From Isosphaera pallida ATCC 43644 (GTDB taxonomy: Bacteria; Planctomycetota; Planctomycetia; Isosphaerales; Isosphaeraceae): a DNA stretch of 64,000 nucleotides. The translations under genes were made by a program, and so were the position numbers. The DNA lies in the NCBI RefSeq assembly GCF_000186345.1, contig NC_014962.1, forward strand, positions 3,066,450 through 3,130,449, read 5' to 3'. Below, in pieces: positions 18,495 to 29,725 of the stretch (position 1 is its first letter; every line of letters begins with the position of its first letter). A model generated the notes under the pieces. That model saw only the letters and a list, made by a program, of their open reading frames with translations, did not search any database and was not told where the DNA came from.

Positions 18495-20069
18495 TCAGCT
18501 CGGGACCACCGATCGGCGTTGCTCGTGGAAGGCAACGATCTCCTGGGTGAGTTGGCCGGAGTTGTCCATCCGGGGCACCTTGTGCTGCCCCCCCAGCTTG
18601 CCCTTGGAACGCATCCAGTCCCGGAAGAACCCTTGAGGCGCGACCACGATTTCGGGCGCGGGCATCCCGGCCCGGTCGTCGCGGTGGGCGGCGTAATCGG
18701 CGTTGCGACGCTGCAGATCGGCGTCCAAATCCAGGCGGAACCGGTCCAACACCGCGGCCTCCGGACGCGATGGATGATCAAACTCAATGATATAACGGTG
18801 AAATCCCATTGGTTCGGCGAAGACCGGCCCAACGTGCCAATCCTGCACTCGGAGTCCGTTGGCCTTAGCGGCATGCGCAATGGCCGCCTCAATTTCTTCA
18901 CTAATCAAATGCTCACCAAAGGCGGACAGACTGTATTTGGTGCGTCCGGTGAAGACGATCCGCGGGGGTTTGAGCGACTCGAACCGTACAGTGTCGCCCA
19001 CCAGGTGGCTCCACATCCCAGCGCAAGTGGAGACGACGAGGGCGTAGTTGACCCCAAGCTCGACGTTGCCCAGCCAATGGCGTTGGGGGTGATCGGAGTT
19101 GAGTTGATCGACCGGGATGAATTCATAAAAGATGCCGTGATCGACGATCAGACGGAGCGAACCGGTATCGGGGTCGCCGTAGGCGAAGAACCCTTCGGAG
19201 GCGGGGTAGGACTCCTGCAGACGGATCGCCGGGTTGCCCAACACCGCCTCGAAGGCCGGGCGGTAGGGGTCGAACTTGACTCCGCCATGGACGACCACTT
19301 CCAGACCGGGCCACACCTCAGCCAGCGACCCTTTGCCGCTGACCTCCAAAACCCGCCGAAACAGGATCAGCAGCCAACTGGGCACCCCTGAGACCAGGGT
19401 GATCGGTTCGGACACTGCGTGTTCGGCCATCAGGGCGAGTTTGCGGTCCCAGTCGCTTATCAACGCCAACTCCAGGGGAGGGAACGAGTAGGGGCGAATC
19501 CACTCGCCCGCCTCTAAAACCGCGATGGCCGACAGGTCGCCCTGAGCCACGCCCGCTGCCGGGCGCTCTAGCGCCGTCGAGCCACCGAGGAAGAACAGCT
19601 TGCCGTGGAACAGTTTGGAGTCGGGACGCTGCCGCATGTGGTGGGCAATCATCGTCTTGGCCGCCTTGGCGTTGGACTTGATCATCGCCCGACTCACGGG
19701 GATCGCCTTGGTGTTGCCCAGGGTCGTCCCACTGGTCAAAGCCCAATAAGGCACTTGACCGGGCCAGGTCAGGTCGCGGGCCGCGGGGTAACCCGTTTTC
19801 AGATAGGCGTTCCAGAGCGCCTCGAAGTCCCGAATCGGCACCCGCGTCTGAAAGCCGGCCACCGAGTCGATCTGATCGAAGCGGTGGTCTTGTCCGAAGC
19901 GGGTTGATCCGGCGCGTCGCACCAATCGTTTGAGAACCCGCTGTTGAACCTGGACGGCGTTCTGGCGGTCCAGATGGGCCGCCCGGCCCAGGGCGTAGGC
20001 GTGAAACCCAGCGTTGACCGCACTGCGGACAGCGGAAAACCCAGTCATTAAATGCAGAGGATTCGACAT
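18495..20069 (-). CDS. GH3-family acyl-adenylate/acid-amido synthetase-like protein
   Basis: A 524-aa member of the GH3 superfamily, named after plant auxin-conjugating enzymes. It shows the nucleotide-binding YWALTSGTTLGNTKAIPVS motif near residue 110, the VVHGGVKFDPY segment and the YPASEGFFAYGDPDTGSLRL region in the middle. The C-terminal part holds the RTKYSLSAFGEHLISEEIE hinge. GH3 enzymes adenylate a carboxylic acid and join it to an amino acid. Bacterial members are poorly characterised, so the acid is unknown. Downstream codons end in a hydrophilic tail. The methyltransferase and hydrolase genes upstream read in the same direction, which hints at a shared pathway. Confidence 0.88.
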   Translation of the reverse strand: MSNPLHLMTGFSAVRSAVNAGFHAYALGRAAHLDRQNAVQVQQRVLKRLVRRAGSTRFGQDHRFDQIDSVAGFQTRVPIRDFEALWNAYLKTGYPAARDLTWPGQVPYWALTSGTTLGNTKAIPVSRAMIKSNAKAAKTMIAHHMRQRPDSKLFHGKLFFLGGSTALERPAAGVAQGDLSAIAVLEAGEWIRPYSFPPLELALISDWDRKLALMAEHAVSEPITLVSGVPSWLLILFRRVLEVSGKGSLAEVWPGLEVVVHGGVKFDPYRPAFEAVLGNPAIRLQESYPASEGFFAYGDPDTGSLRLIVDHGIFYEFIPVDQLNSDHPQRHWLGNVELGVNYALVVSTCAGMWSHLVGDTVRFESLKPPRIVFTGRTKYSLSAFGEHLISEEIEAAIAHAAKANGLRVQDWHVGPVFAEPMGFHRYIIEFDHPSRPEAAVLDRFRLDLDADLQRRNADYAAHRDDRAGMPAPEIVVAPQGFFRDWMRSKGKLGGQHKVPRMDNSGQLTQEIVAFHEQRRSVVPS

Positions 20070-20424
20070 CTCGGAAGCCGCATCCAGGAGGTGTTTGAAC
20101 GTTGGGGCCAGCGACCTTGCTTGAACACGCGCCGCGGAATCCCGGCGGCATCCAACCAGGCCGGGTCACCTTTGCTTCAATCCGCAACCCTTGTCCCCTC
20201 AGCGACTTGGAGCGCCGCCAACCAAACGGGAGGGAGCCGGGGAGGCGAGGCGGGGTCGGTTTCAAGGCCAGTCAGGGTGCGACCTTAATGGGCCGCCGCA
20301 CCCCGTTTCCTCGAATTGGATCGACCGACCTAGAACGCAACCCATCGCACCTAATCCGGTCCAAACGGATCGAACTGGATCGCCATCCGACCCCGCGCCG
20401 AGCATCACTCGCTGGTCCTCATCC
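20070..20424. other. Intergenic spacer
   Basis: Spacer between the methyltransferase stop and the GH3-family start. No gene or RNA was recognised. Confidence 0.4.
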
Positions 20425-21009
20425 TCACTCGCCGGGCTGGGTTTTGAGACCGCGGCAGAAGTAGGCTCCGGCGGGGGGAAGGTTGCGAGGCTCGAACACG
20501 AAGCGGACCTCGTTGAAGTAGCGACGATACAATCCGCGGTAGACCCAGGGCAACTCGGTAATTTGGTGGTAGGTGCCATCGGGCTCCAGGATGCGGCCCA
20601 CCGCCGCGAAGAGGTCGCGTCTGAGGTCGCGGGGGAAGGAGGGCACGGGCAACCCGGAAATCACGTGGCGGACCCGGTTCATGCCGTGGTGGTTGAGGAT
20701 CGCCTCTAGGTCGCGCACATCCCCTTCGACAATCCGAATGTGGGGCTGGTTGGCGAAGCGTCGCCGCAACCGAGCGCAAAAATCTGGATCTCGCTCAATG
20801 GCGATGACCAAACAATCGGGCCGGGCCCGCTCGGCGATCGCCTGGGTGATCGGCCCGGTTCCCGCACCGAGTTCAACCAGCCCCTCCACCGTGTCCCAGT
20901 CGATGCCGGAGACGCTCAACCGGGACAAGGCGGGGCTGGAGGGAGCAATCGAGGCGATCTTGGTCCCGTGGCGGAGGAACTTACCTAGAAACAGCGTGAA
21001 GTCGTTCAT
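20425..21009 (-). CDS. PmtA-like phospholipid N-methyltransferase (class I SAM-dependent)
   Basis: A 194-aa SAM methyltransferase. The SAM-binding motif VELGAGTGPITQAI is followed by an acidic strand end (VIAIERDPDFC) and a motif with VEGDVRD. The overall pattern FLGKFLRHGTKIASIAPSS at the N-terminus and VISGLPVPSFP in the middle match the PmtA/rRNA-dimethylase-like family that methylates phosphatidylethanolamine. The methyl acceptor is inferred, not seen. The ATG at 21009 starts directly at MNDFTLFLGK; a longer frame from 21072 adds 21 residues without family likeness. It lies 74 bases after the alpha/beta hydrolase on the same strand. Confidence 0.82.
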   Translation of the reverse strand: MNDFTLFLGKFLRHGTKIASIAPSSPALSRLSVSGIDWDTVEGLVELGAGTGPITQAIAERARPDCLVIAIERDPDFCARLRRRFANQPHIRIVEGDVRDLEAILNHHGMNRVRHVISGLPVPSFPRDLRRDLFAAVGRILEPDGTYHQITELPWVYRGLYRRYFNEVRFVFEPRNLPPAGAYFCRGLKTQPGE

Positions 21010-21083
21010 GGATCGCGGATGCTGGGTCGGGTGGTCCAGGGGTTGGATCGGGACGGTGCGGGGCCAAAGCAAAGCCGGCCGGC

Positions 21084-22058
21084 TCAGAACATCACGGGAG
21101 GATGTGGAACGGGGTTGTTGGAGCGATGATGACCGTCGCGCTGGAGACGTCCCGCGGACCGCTCGACCTGATGAAGATAACGTTCAGCCTGAAGGGTCGG
21201 GGGAATCGACTTGAGCCCCCCTTTGAGGAACTGCGTGACCAGTTTGTTGACCAGCCGGGCCTTCTCGATCTGAGGGGCGTGACCGCAGTGGGGGATCACC
21301 ACTTGCAGGGCGCGCTTCATGCGGGCGGCGGCTCGAATCGAGCCGGGCACGTCGGCGATGATCTGATCCTCGCCGCCCCATAGGATCAGCGCGGGGTGGC
21401 TCACTTCGGGTAGAAGGTCCGCCACCGAGTGACCAATGGTGCCCCGCAGGGTCGCCAATACCCCCTTTTTCCAGCGGCGGTCTTGGAACTTGGCTTCGAT
21501 GGCGGCGATCAGTTCCTTGTTGGCGAACCGGCGCGAGTGGAACACCGAACCCACCAGCGCCCGGTAGTCGCTGCGGCGAATCCCCTCCATGACCGGCAGG
21601 TGTTCCTCACCGTGAAATCCTGAAGGGGCCAACAACACCAGCGAGCGGACCCGTTCGGGGCGGGACACCGCGTACTTGAGGATGATCTGACCGCCTAGGC
21701 TGGACCCCACCAGATCGTAGGGCGGACGCTGGACATACTCCTCTAGATAGTGGTCCAGCCGACCGACCAGATAATCGACCGTCACCGCGCCTCCCTGGGC
21801 GACATGGCGATGAAGCGGTTCACCGTTGTAAACCAGCAACTCGGGCACTTTCAGGTCGAACGAACGAGCCCAGGCCGCGCGGTTGCGGAACCAACTTTCA
21901 GACTGTTCCGCCAAACCATTGACCAACACCAGAGGCGGACGGCGATGGTACCCCCCCTGGGTTAGCATCTCAAACCAAGAAAGCGCCGGGTTTGATCTGG
22001 AGGAACTCAGGTTCGACACGGCTGGAGAATCACCAGGGAGGGAACCAAGACGGGTCAT
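21084..22058 (-). CDS. Alpha/beta hydrolase
   Basis: A 324-aa hydrolase of the alpha/beta fold. The oxyanion-hole region is PLVLVNGLAEQSESW, the nucleophile elbow is VGSSLGGQI (GxSxG), the acid is the Asp in ILWGGEDQII and the catalytic His is in PHCGHAPQIEKA. The catalytic set is therefore complete. The ATG at 22058 is preferred; a frame to 22334 would add 92 residues with no match to the fold. A basic, His-rich tail of about 40 residues follows the domain. The substrate is unknown; the same-strand neighbours (methyltransferase, GH3-like) suggest small-molecule or lipid metabolism. Confidence 0.85.
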   Translation of the reverse strand: MTRLGSLPGDSPAVSNLSSSRSNPALSWFEMLTQGGYHRRPPLVLVNGLAEQSESWFRNRAAWARSFDLKVPELLVYNGEPLHRHVAQGGAVTVDYLVGRLDHYLEEYVQRPPYDLVGSSLGGQIILKYAVSRPERVRSLVLLAPSGFHGEEHLPVMEGIRRSDYRALVGSVFHSRRFANKELIAAIEAKFQDRRWKKGVLATLRGTIGHSVADLLPEVSHPALILWGGEDQIIADVPGSIRAAARMKRALQVVIPHCGHAPQIEKARLVNKLVTQFLKGGLKSIPPTLQAERYLHQVERSAGRLQRDGHHRSNNPVPHPPVMF

Positions 22059-22536
22059 GGTACGAATCCTTGCCCGCGCGCGAACTCGCCAAACGAAGCC
22101 GCGCCGCTGGAAGAGAGTGCGACGAGGAGTCTCGATCCATGAGAAGCGAACCGGTTCCAATCCGGAAGGACCGACTCGAACGAAGTCACCAAACCAACCC
22201 AAAGCGAGCGAGATCTGCTGTCCTGCCTCGAATGAACCGACCAACTCGACTCGACCACACTCACACGACCGCGAACCTAACCCATTCCTCATCGATCCTT
22301 GATTCAGTGGCGACGGCCGATTCATTCTCTTCACAAACCGACCCGATCGGGTTGAAGCCGACCTCGACGGCTATCCATCCCGGTCCAAACGTCGCGTCCA
22401 ACACGATTCGACGTGACCCCGCCCGCGTTCGTCACAGTGAAAATACCATCGCCATCCCACCACTCCAACGCTCCAACGACCCGCCCCCCTGATTTTCACC
22501 AAATCATAACAATCCGCCTCGCTCAGGGTTTCCTCT
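22059..22536. other. Intergenic spacer upstream of the hydrolase
   Basis: No gene, RNA or terminator was recognised. It should contain the promoter of the hydrolase-methyltransferase group. Confidence 0.4.
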
Positions 22537-25218
22537 CTACCGGCCGACTCCCACCTTGCCGATCGCGTCGATCCCCGCGCCCCAGGTAAAACGGTGCCAA
22601 CTCCCCGACCATCGCTCTTGGATCGCCGGCGTGCCGTCGCGCCAGGTCACCAGCGAACCTACCAAAATGACGAGCAACATCCCCGCCGCGAACCGCGATG
22701 CCCCGCGCGTCATGGGTTCCAATTCGGGATCGAATGTCTGGGATGGAACCGTGGCGACCACATTGGAAGATTCCGACAACCGGCCATTTCCCTTCCGCCC
22801 AGGCGCACGACGAGGCCAAGGCCAAACCAACAAACCCACGCTCACCAACACGCCAAATCCAGTCAACCTCAACCCGAGCCGCCAGTGAGCCGGTTCGTAG
22901 GTCATCACGACTTCATGCGAACCTTGAGGCACGAAGATGGCCCGTTGGGCCACATACGCGGGCAAAATCGGCACCGGAAGGCCGTCCAACGTCGCCGACC
23001 AGCCTGGATCGTGGGCATCGGCCACCACGAGATAAGCCGGCCGTGCAGCCTTCACACGCACCACCAACCGCTCCGGTTCCTCAGCCACGACCTCCACGTC
23101 ACCTGGCGTCCCCCCCTGGTGCTCCTCAGCGGGATCCAATGGCAACGGCCGCGACCGGTCCTCGACCACCACGCGGATTCGCGTCTGGGGCCCCAGCGCG
23201 TTGAGCTTCGTCAGCGCCTCCTCCATTGAATCGGCGTATGCCACCCGCTCGATCAAACGGACTCGCGGCAAGACCGTTTCGTTTTTCCAAAGATAGCAAT
23301 TCGCCACCCGCGACCAGCCGGGGGTTGTGGGCGTCAAATCAGTCACAACATGACTGACCCCTTCTAAATCGAGTCCCCAAGGCTTGCCCCGGGTCGCTTC
23401 TTCAAAAAGGTGCTTGCGCAACGGGATGATGGGAGTGATTCCAGAGTTGCTCCGCAGCCCAAAAAGGGGGGGAAGGCTCCAGGACAGCGGGTCGCGGATC
23501 GACGCGAGGTCCAGCGCAGGCGCGTTGGGATCGAACCGAGGCGCGGCGTGGCCGGGAGGACCGGACGGGGCCACGCCCGCAACGCCGAAGACCCGTTGGT
23601 GGGCGGGATCAGCCAGGATCGCCCGAGCCGTGGGCGGAGGGTCGGACCAGTAGGACGGGTCGATGGTGGGCGCGTCGTACCAATGGGCCGACAGCAGGTC
23701 GGCCAGGATCACCACGGGCAGCGCAGCGACCGCCGCTCGACGACGCCAACCCTCCCCAGCGCGGGCGGCGGTGACGATCAACCACCATCCGACAATCGCC
23801 AAAATCAACGTGCGCCCTCCCGACCAGGCGAGTTCGGCGTACAGCCATCGGGTTCGCAGCTTCTGGGCTTCGGACCCGAAACGGTCGGGATTGGACCAGA
23901 GAGGCTGATACGACCAGATCATCAAGCCCACCGCCGCGATGATTCCGAGAATCGTCGCCAGCACGGCCCAGCGTAAACGCGGCGGTTTGACTGATCCAGT
24001 CCGCGCCAGGTGTTCGATCCCCAGCGCCGTCAGCGCGGCCAGGGCGAACTGAACCCACAAATCGAAACGGGCTGGAATCCGTCCCAGCACCGACACCCTC
24101 CAAAGCACATCATAAAGCGCCGTGAACCGACCCAGCATCAGCAGAACGCCCAACCCCACCACCAAGGGCCACAGCCCCCCCCAGCGACGTCGGCGGTCAG
24201 CCAGACCTAGGATCGCCAGGGCGAACACGGTCAACCCCACATAGGCGTTCATCTCATGATAGGGATAGTATCCGTCCATCCAATCGGTATCGACCGCGCG
24301 GGTGCCGTGCGCCTCGCGCCAAATCACCGTGGGCCAAAGTTCGGGGTGCCACGATCCATAGGTAACTTGTTCATATGTCAAACCTTCAGCACGCGGGGAA
24401 CGGTCGAGCAGTTCCTTGGAGGGAATCCACTGGACGGAGGCCAAGGTCAGGCCCAACACGACCGCTCCCCCGGTCATCAGCAGAGGCGTAGCGCGCCGCC
24501 AAGCCAGGGTGTTCCACAGGCCAATCAGCCCTAGCAAACCGGCGGTCAACACCACGTCCTGATTGTGTCCGCAAAAGACCTGGGCGGCGATCGCCAGCGC
24601 CGCCAGCGTCATCCCCCAACGAGCGCGGCGACTGCCATCAATCCAATGACGTTTGCCTTGATGGGGATTCGATGGGGATTCTGACCATCCCCACTCCAGC
24701 GCCCAGACCGCCAGGGGGAGGCTGATCATGGCGTTGACCATGCTGGTGTGGACCAGATGGGCCCAGAGGTAGCCGCCCAGGGCGAAGACCGCTGCCCCCC
24801 CAAGCGCTGCGGGCGGTCCCACTCGTCGGCGAAGCCAACCATAGGTCGCCAGTCCGGTCAGCCAAATCGAGCCGATCACGTCGAGGTTGAATGCCGCCCA
24901 GGTCGGCAGGAATGACCAACCGTAAAGCAACGGCTTGAACGGATGAAAATAGCCCGCTTGGCTTTCGGCGAACAGGGGTAAACCGTTGTAAAGTCCTGGA
25001 TGCCAGCGCGACCAGCGGCCCTGGGCGATCTCGTCGGCCAGAAACGAGCGATAGGGATAATTCAGTTCGGTGACATCAAAGTAGAAGAACGACTCCTGAA
25101 GGGTGGCGGCCTGGAAGAATCCGGTCAGGACCGCCAACGTCCAAACCGTCAACGCCACCGCGTCACCCCACCCCAGGACGGGCGATGGCGGAGAGTCGCC
25201 CTGAGAGACACTGATCAT
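22537..25218 (-). CDS. YfhO-like multi-pass membrane protein
   Basis: A large integral membrane protein of 893 aa with about a dozen TM helices and a C-terminal soluble domain. The first helix is followed by an extracytoplasmic loop with the acidic DVTELNYPYRSFLADEI and the WSRWHPGLYNGLPLFAESQ segment, typical of the YfhO/GT-C-like family. In Bacillus YfhO is linked to glycosylation of lipoteichoic acid. In planctomycetes the role is unknown. It is probably a GT-C-fold glycosyltransferase using a lipid-linked sugar. The start at 25218 lies 14 bases after ettA ends, so the two are probably co-transcribed; a longer frame would overlap ettA by about 100 bases. Confidence 0.8.
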   Translation of the reverse strand: MISVSQGDSPPSPVLGWGDAVALTVWTLAVLTGFFQAATLQESFFYFDVTELNYPYRSFLADEIAQGRWSRWHPGLYNGLPLFAESQAGYFHPFKPLLYGWSFLPTWAAFNLDVIGSIWLTGLATYGWLRRRVGPPAALGGAAVFALGGYLWAHLVHTSMVNAMISLPLAVWALEWGWSESPSNPHQGKRHWIDGSRRARWGMTLAALAIAAQVFCGHNQDVVLTAGLLGLIGLWNTLAWRRATPLLMTGGAVVLGLTLASVQWIPSKELLDRSPRAEGLTYEQVTYGSWHPELWPTVIWREAHGTRAVDTDWMDGYYPYHEMNAYVGLTVFALAILGLADRRRRWGGLWPLVVGLGVLLMLGRFTALYDVLWRVSVLGRIPARFDLWVQFALAALTALGIEHLARTGSVKPPRLRWAVLATILGIIAAVGLMIWSYQPLWSNPDRFGSEAQKLRTRWLYAELAWSGGRTLILAIVGWWLIVTAARAGEGWRRRAAVAALPVVILADLLSAHWYDAPTIDPSYWSDPPPTARAILADPAHQRVFGVAGVAPSGPPGHAAPRFDPNAPALDLASIRDPLSWSLPPLFGLRSNSGITPIIPLRKHLFEEATRGKPWGLDLEGVSHVVTDLTPTTPGWSRVANCYLWKNETVLPRVRLIERVAYADSMEEALTKLNALGPQTRIRVVVEDRSRPLPLDPAEEHQGGTPGDVEVVAEEPERLVVRVKAARPAYLVVADAHDPGWSATLDGLPVPILPAYVAQRAIFVPQGSHEVVMTYEPAHWRLGLRLTGFGVLVSVGLLVWPWPRRAPGRKGNGRLSESSNVVATVPSQTFDPELEPMTRGASRFAAGMLLVILVGSLVTWRDGTPAIQERWSGSWHRFTWGAGIDAIGKVGVGR

Positions 25219-25232
25219 CCAACCTGTTCCAA

Positions 25233-26906
<1,674 letters not shown>

Positions 26907-27389
26907 GAGTCGTCATATCCGCGAAGAAGTAAGATCGTCCGGTTCGCGTCATCCAAGGCGGGAGTTCACCAACCGCGCCGGGGGACCACTCACCGGCCAT
27001 TCCGCGATCCGTCCCAAAAGACTCGGGAATTTCCTCTGCGCGGCACCACCGCTTTGCTCCAGAGCGTTTCCCGTTGGCTCATCCTATCCCATTGCTCCGG
27101 GGTTCGGCAAATCGCCCCGGACGTTTTCCCCCAAACAGTTCCCCTTGAAACCTTGGCCGCGAAGCCTAGACTGCCGGCACCCCCCCCGCGCCCATCCTCA
27201 CAACCCCGACGCGGCCCCGTTCCAAAGCGCTCCGGCAGCCTAGCGTCGCTCTCGATGGACTCGACCGGCAGGACGCGGGGGAAGTCGCCTTGTTCTTGCT
27301 TGACTTGATCCGTTCTACGAAAGCATGGTCGAACCCAATTGAGCCAATTTAGGCCATCACACGCCATCAACAGGGAGCGTCGTGGATCG
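26907..27389. other. Intergenic region between divergent genes
   Basis: Upstream region of both ettA (minus) and the small membrane protein (plus). No RNA or gene was recognised; a TTG-started extension of the plus-strand gene begins at 27339. Confidence 0.4.
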
Positions 27390-27893
27390 ATGAGCGCACC
27401 GTCGCATCGGGCAAAGGAGAACCGCACTGGAGCGCCCCGTTGGGCCTCGCTTTGGTTGCGGGCCGCCGGGGTGTACAACCTCGTCTGGGGCGCGCTGGTC
27501 ATCATCTTCCCGCACGCCCTCTTCGACCTCACCGGCATCGAGCGGATGCGCTACCCGGAGATTTGGCAGTGCGTTGGCATGATCGTGGGGGTTTACGGTG
27601 TTGGCTATTGGATCGCCGCCAGCGACCCTAGACGGCATTGGCCGATCGTGCTGGTCGGCTTCCTTGGCAAAATCTTCGGACCAATCGGGTTCGTCGGCGC
27701 GTTGGTCAACGGCGTCTTCCCGCCCACCTTCGGCCTCACGATCCTCACCAACGACCTGATCTGGTGGATTCCCTTCGGCCTGATCCTCCACGACGCCGCC
27801 CGCAACGCGCGATGCGTGGCAAGCGAACGCGAAAAGGAGCGTAGCGGCGGTCAAGCGACTGCCGCCCGGCCTCCCCAACCCGCGCCGGAGTGA
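27390..27893 (+). CDS. Small multi-pass membrane protein of unknown function
   Basis: A 167-aa protein with about four predicted TM segments (ASLWLRAAGVYNLVWGALVI, WQCVGMIVGVYGVGYWIAA, IVLVGFLGKIFGPIGFVGAL and a helix near IWWIPFGLILHD). The N-terminus is basic and cytoplasmic, and the C-terminal tail is charged and Pro-rich. I do not recognise the family and no catalytic motif stands out. Start: the ATG at 27390 is preferred over a TTG at 27339. It converges on the adenine methyltransferase with a 43-base gap. Confidence 0.7.
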   Translation: MSAPSHRAKENRTGAPRWASLWLRAAGVYNLVWGALVIIFPHALFDLTGIERMRYPEIWQCVGMIVGVYGVGYWIAASDPRRHWPIVLVGFLGKIFGPIGFVGALVNGVFPPTFGLTILTNDLIWWIPFGLILHDAARNARCVASEREKERSGGQATAARPPQPAPE

Positions 27894-27936
27894 ACAGCTA
27901 CCCATCCGACCGGTTCATGCTCATGTTCACTTTGTC

Positions 27937-28539
27937 TCATCGCGTCGTGCCGTCTCCCGTTCCGCTCGTGTCGCCGAGCCGTCCCTGCTCCACCACGATT
28001 CTGGGTCTTCGAACCGCCACAACCGCGCCGAACGGGTTGAAGACGGTCTCGAAGGTATCGAAATCGTCGCCCCAGTAGATCATGGCGCAGGCCATGGGCG
28101 CGCCCTTGCCGCCGTCGTGGCCTTCGACCCAGAACCGCAACCGGGTGTCGTACAGGAAGGCGATGCCATCGGCCTCGCTCCAGACCGATTGTTTCCAATG
28201 GCCGGTGTTGGTGGCCACCGGCACCAGGGCCAGGACTTGGGCATGGTAATCGCGGCGGGCTTGGACGCAACGCTTCAGCCAATCGGCGATTGAGGTGCCC
28301 CGCCGCCGATCCCGTCCATAGGGCGGGTTGACGTAGATCGTCGCCGCGTCCCAGGGAGCGGTCAGGCCGTCGATGTCCGGCAGGCGGTATTCCCGTTCGG
28401 CATGAACGACGGCATGCTCGTTGGAACACGGGTCCAGACCGATGACGCCGCCGAAACACCGTCGCACCGCTTCGACATAATGGGGCGGCGTACACCAGTG
28501 TTGACTCAACGACCAGGCGTTGGTGCGTCCGGCGGTCAT
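27937..28539 (-). CDS. Phage-type DNA N6-adenine methyltransferase
   Basis: A 200-aa protein of the phage N6-adenine-methyltransferase (Dam-like, PF05869-type) family, which methylates adenine in DNA. It has the WCTPPHYVEAV N-terminal motif, an acidic GLDPCSN segment that should bind SAM, and the catalytic NPPY motif at 71-74 in YVNPPYGRD. The FWVEGHDGGK region is typical of this family. No restriction endonuclease gene is adjacent, so it is a solitary methyltransferase. A TTG at 28584 would extend it by 15 residues. It follows dnaN on the same strand. Such enzymes usually sit in prophages, and no other phage gene is seen here. Confidence 0.88.
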   Translation of the reverse strand: MTAGRTNAWSLSQHWCTPPHYVEAVRRCFGGVIGLDPCSNEHAVVHAEREYRLPDIDGLTAPWDAATIYVNPPYGRDRRRGTSIADWLKRCVQARRDYHAQVLALVPVATNTGHWKQSVWSEADGIAFLYDTRLRFWVEGHDGGKGAPMACAMIYWGDDFDTFETVFNPFGAVVAVRRPRIVVEQGRLGDTSGTGDGTTR

Positions 28540-28588
28540 CTTCGGCGGGGAGACAGAGAACGGGTTGGGGATCAACCGCGTCAACCGC

Positions 28589-29725
28589 TCACTCGTCGCG
28601 CGAGCGGTCGCGGCTCAAAGGCATGAGGATGTACGAGTAGCGATCAGCATGGCGGATCACCGCGGCGTTCTTGTCATCGATGAGTTCGATGACGATTTCC
28701 TCCTCCTCAGGCAGCACTTTGAGCATCTCCAGCAAATACGTCGGATCGAAGGTAATCTCGATGGTCGCGCCGGAGTAACGAATCGGCATCTCGACCTGCG
28801 ACTCACCCGAGTCGGCAGCCCGGGCGGCCAAGGTCAACTTGCCGTCGGCGAAGGTGAAATCCACCCCGCGCGACTCGTCGGAGGTGACGATCGCGGCTTG
28901 CTCGACCCGCGACCTCAACAGGCCGGCCTCGATCGGAATCCGCGCTTCGCACGAGGTGGGGAACACGTCCCGATAGCGTGGGAACCGCCCCTCGACCAGG
29001 CGCGACCAGATCACCGAGCGATCGGTGCGAATCACCACCGCGTTGGGCGAGGGGAAGGCGATGTGGACCGGCGGATCGTCGTCGTCAAGGTTGCGGTCGA
29101 GCAACTTGAGCGCCTTGACCGGGATGACCGGCTGACCCGCCGGCGGCGTCACCCCTCCCTCGGGTTCGGCGGGCACCTGCGTGTGCGCCAACCGACGACC
29201 ATCGGTCCCCACCCCGGTCAGCAGGTTGCCCTCGGGGCTGAACTCGAACAGCACCCCACCCAAGGCAAACCGGGTGCTTTCCAACTCGGTGGCAAAGATT
29301 GTCCGTTTGATCAGCTTCTTCAGATCGGCTGCGGCCACCACGTGATACGCCGACGCCGTGAAGTCGTCGAACACCGGGAACAGATCCGGGTCCTCGCCCG
29401 GGAGCTTGAACCGGGCGTTGAGCCCCCGCACCAGAATGGAACCGCCGTCGTCGGTCTCCAACGCGAGTTCGCTGTCACGCGAGGTTTTCAAAATCTGAGC
29501 CATCTTCTGGGTCGGCAGGATCGCCGCGCCCGGTTGATCAACCTTGACCCCCAGGACCCGAAACCGAATCCCCACCTCCTGATCGGTCGCCAGCAACAGA
29601 CTGCCATCGGGGTCGGCCACGAACTTGAGATTCTGAAGGATCGGTCGGGGACTCCGCGCCGGGGCGACGCTGGAGACCATCGTGAACCCCACCAGCAACC
29701 CATCGCGGTCGCAAAGCGTTCTCAT
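28589..29725 (-). CDS. dnaN: DNA polymerase III subunit beta (sliding clamp)
   Basis: Ring-forming processivity factor of the replicative polymerase. The three clamp domains are in order: ARSPRPILQNLKFVADPDG in domain 1, AAADLKKLIKRTIFATELES in the second and ILPTQ/VIPVKALKLLD-type strand starts in the second and third. The C-terminus ends VIRHADRYSYILMPLSRDR, where the client-binding pocket lies in this family. The 378 aa length is normal. No dnaA, recF or gyrB is next to it, so this is not a classical dnaA-dnaN origin locus. A methyltransferase gene follows. Confidence 0.96.
   Translation of the reverse strand: MRTLCDRDGLLVGFTMVSSVAPARSPRPILQNLKFVADPDGSLLLATDQEVGIRFRVLGVKVDQPGAAILPTQKMAQILKTSRDSELALETDDGGSILVRGLNARFKLPGEDPDLFPVFDDFTASAYHVVAAADLKKLIKRTIFATELESTRFALGGVLFEFSPEGNLLTGVGTDGRRLAHTQVPAEPEGGVTPPAGQPVIPVKALKLLDRNLDDDDPPVHIAFPSPNAVVIRTDRSVIWSRLVEGRFPRYRDVFPTSCEARIPIEAGLLRSRVEQAAIVTSDESRGVDFTFADGKLTLAARAADSGESQVEMPIRYSGATIEITFDPTYLLEMLKVLPEEEEIVIELIDDKNAAVIRHADRYSYILMPLSRDRSRDE

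Noticed and set aside
18344-18550. Basic 68-aa frame upstream of the kinase and overlapping the GH3 gene
   Set aside because: Low-complexity Arg/Pro/Thr sequence with no ribosome site and overlap with the real gene.
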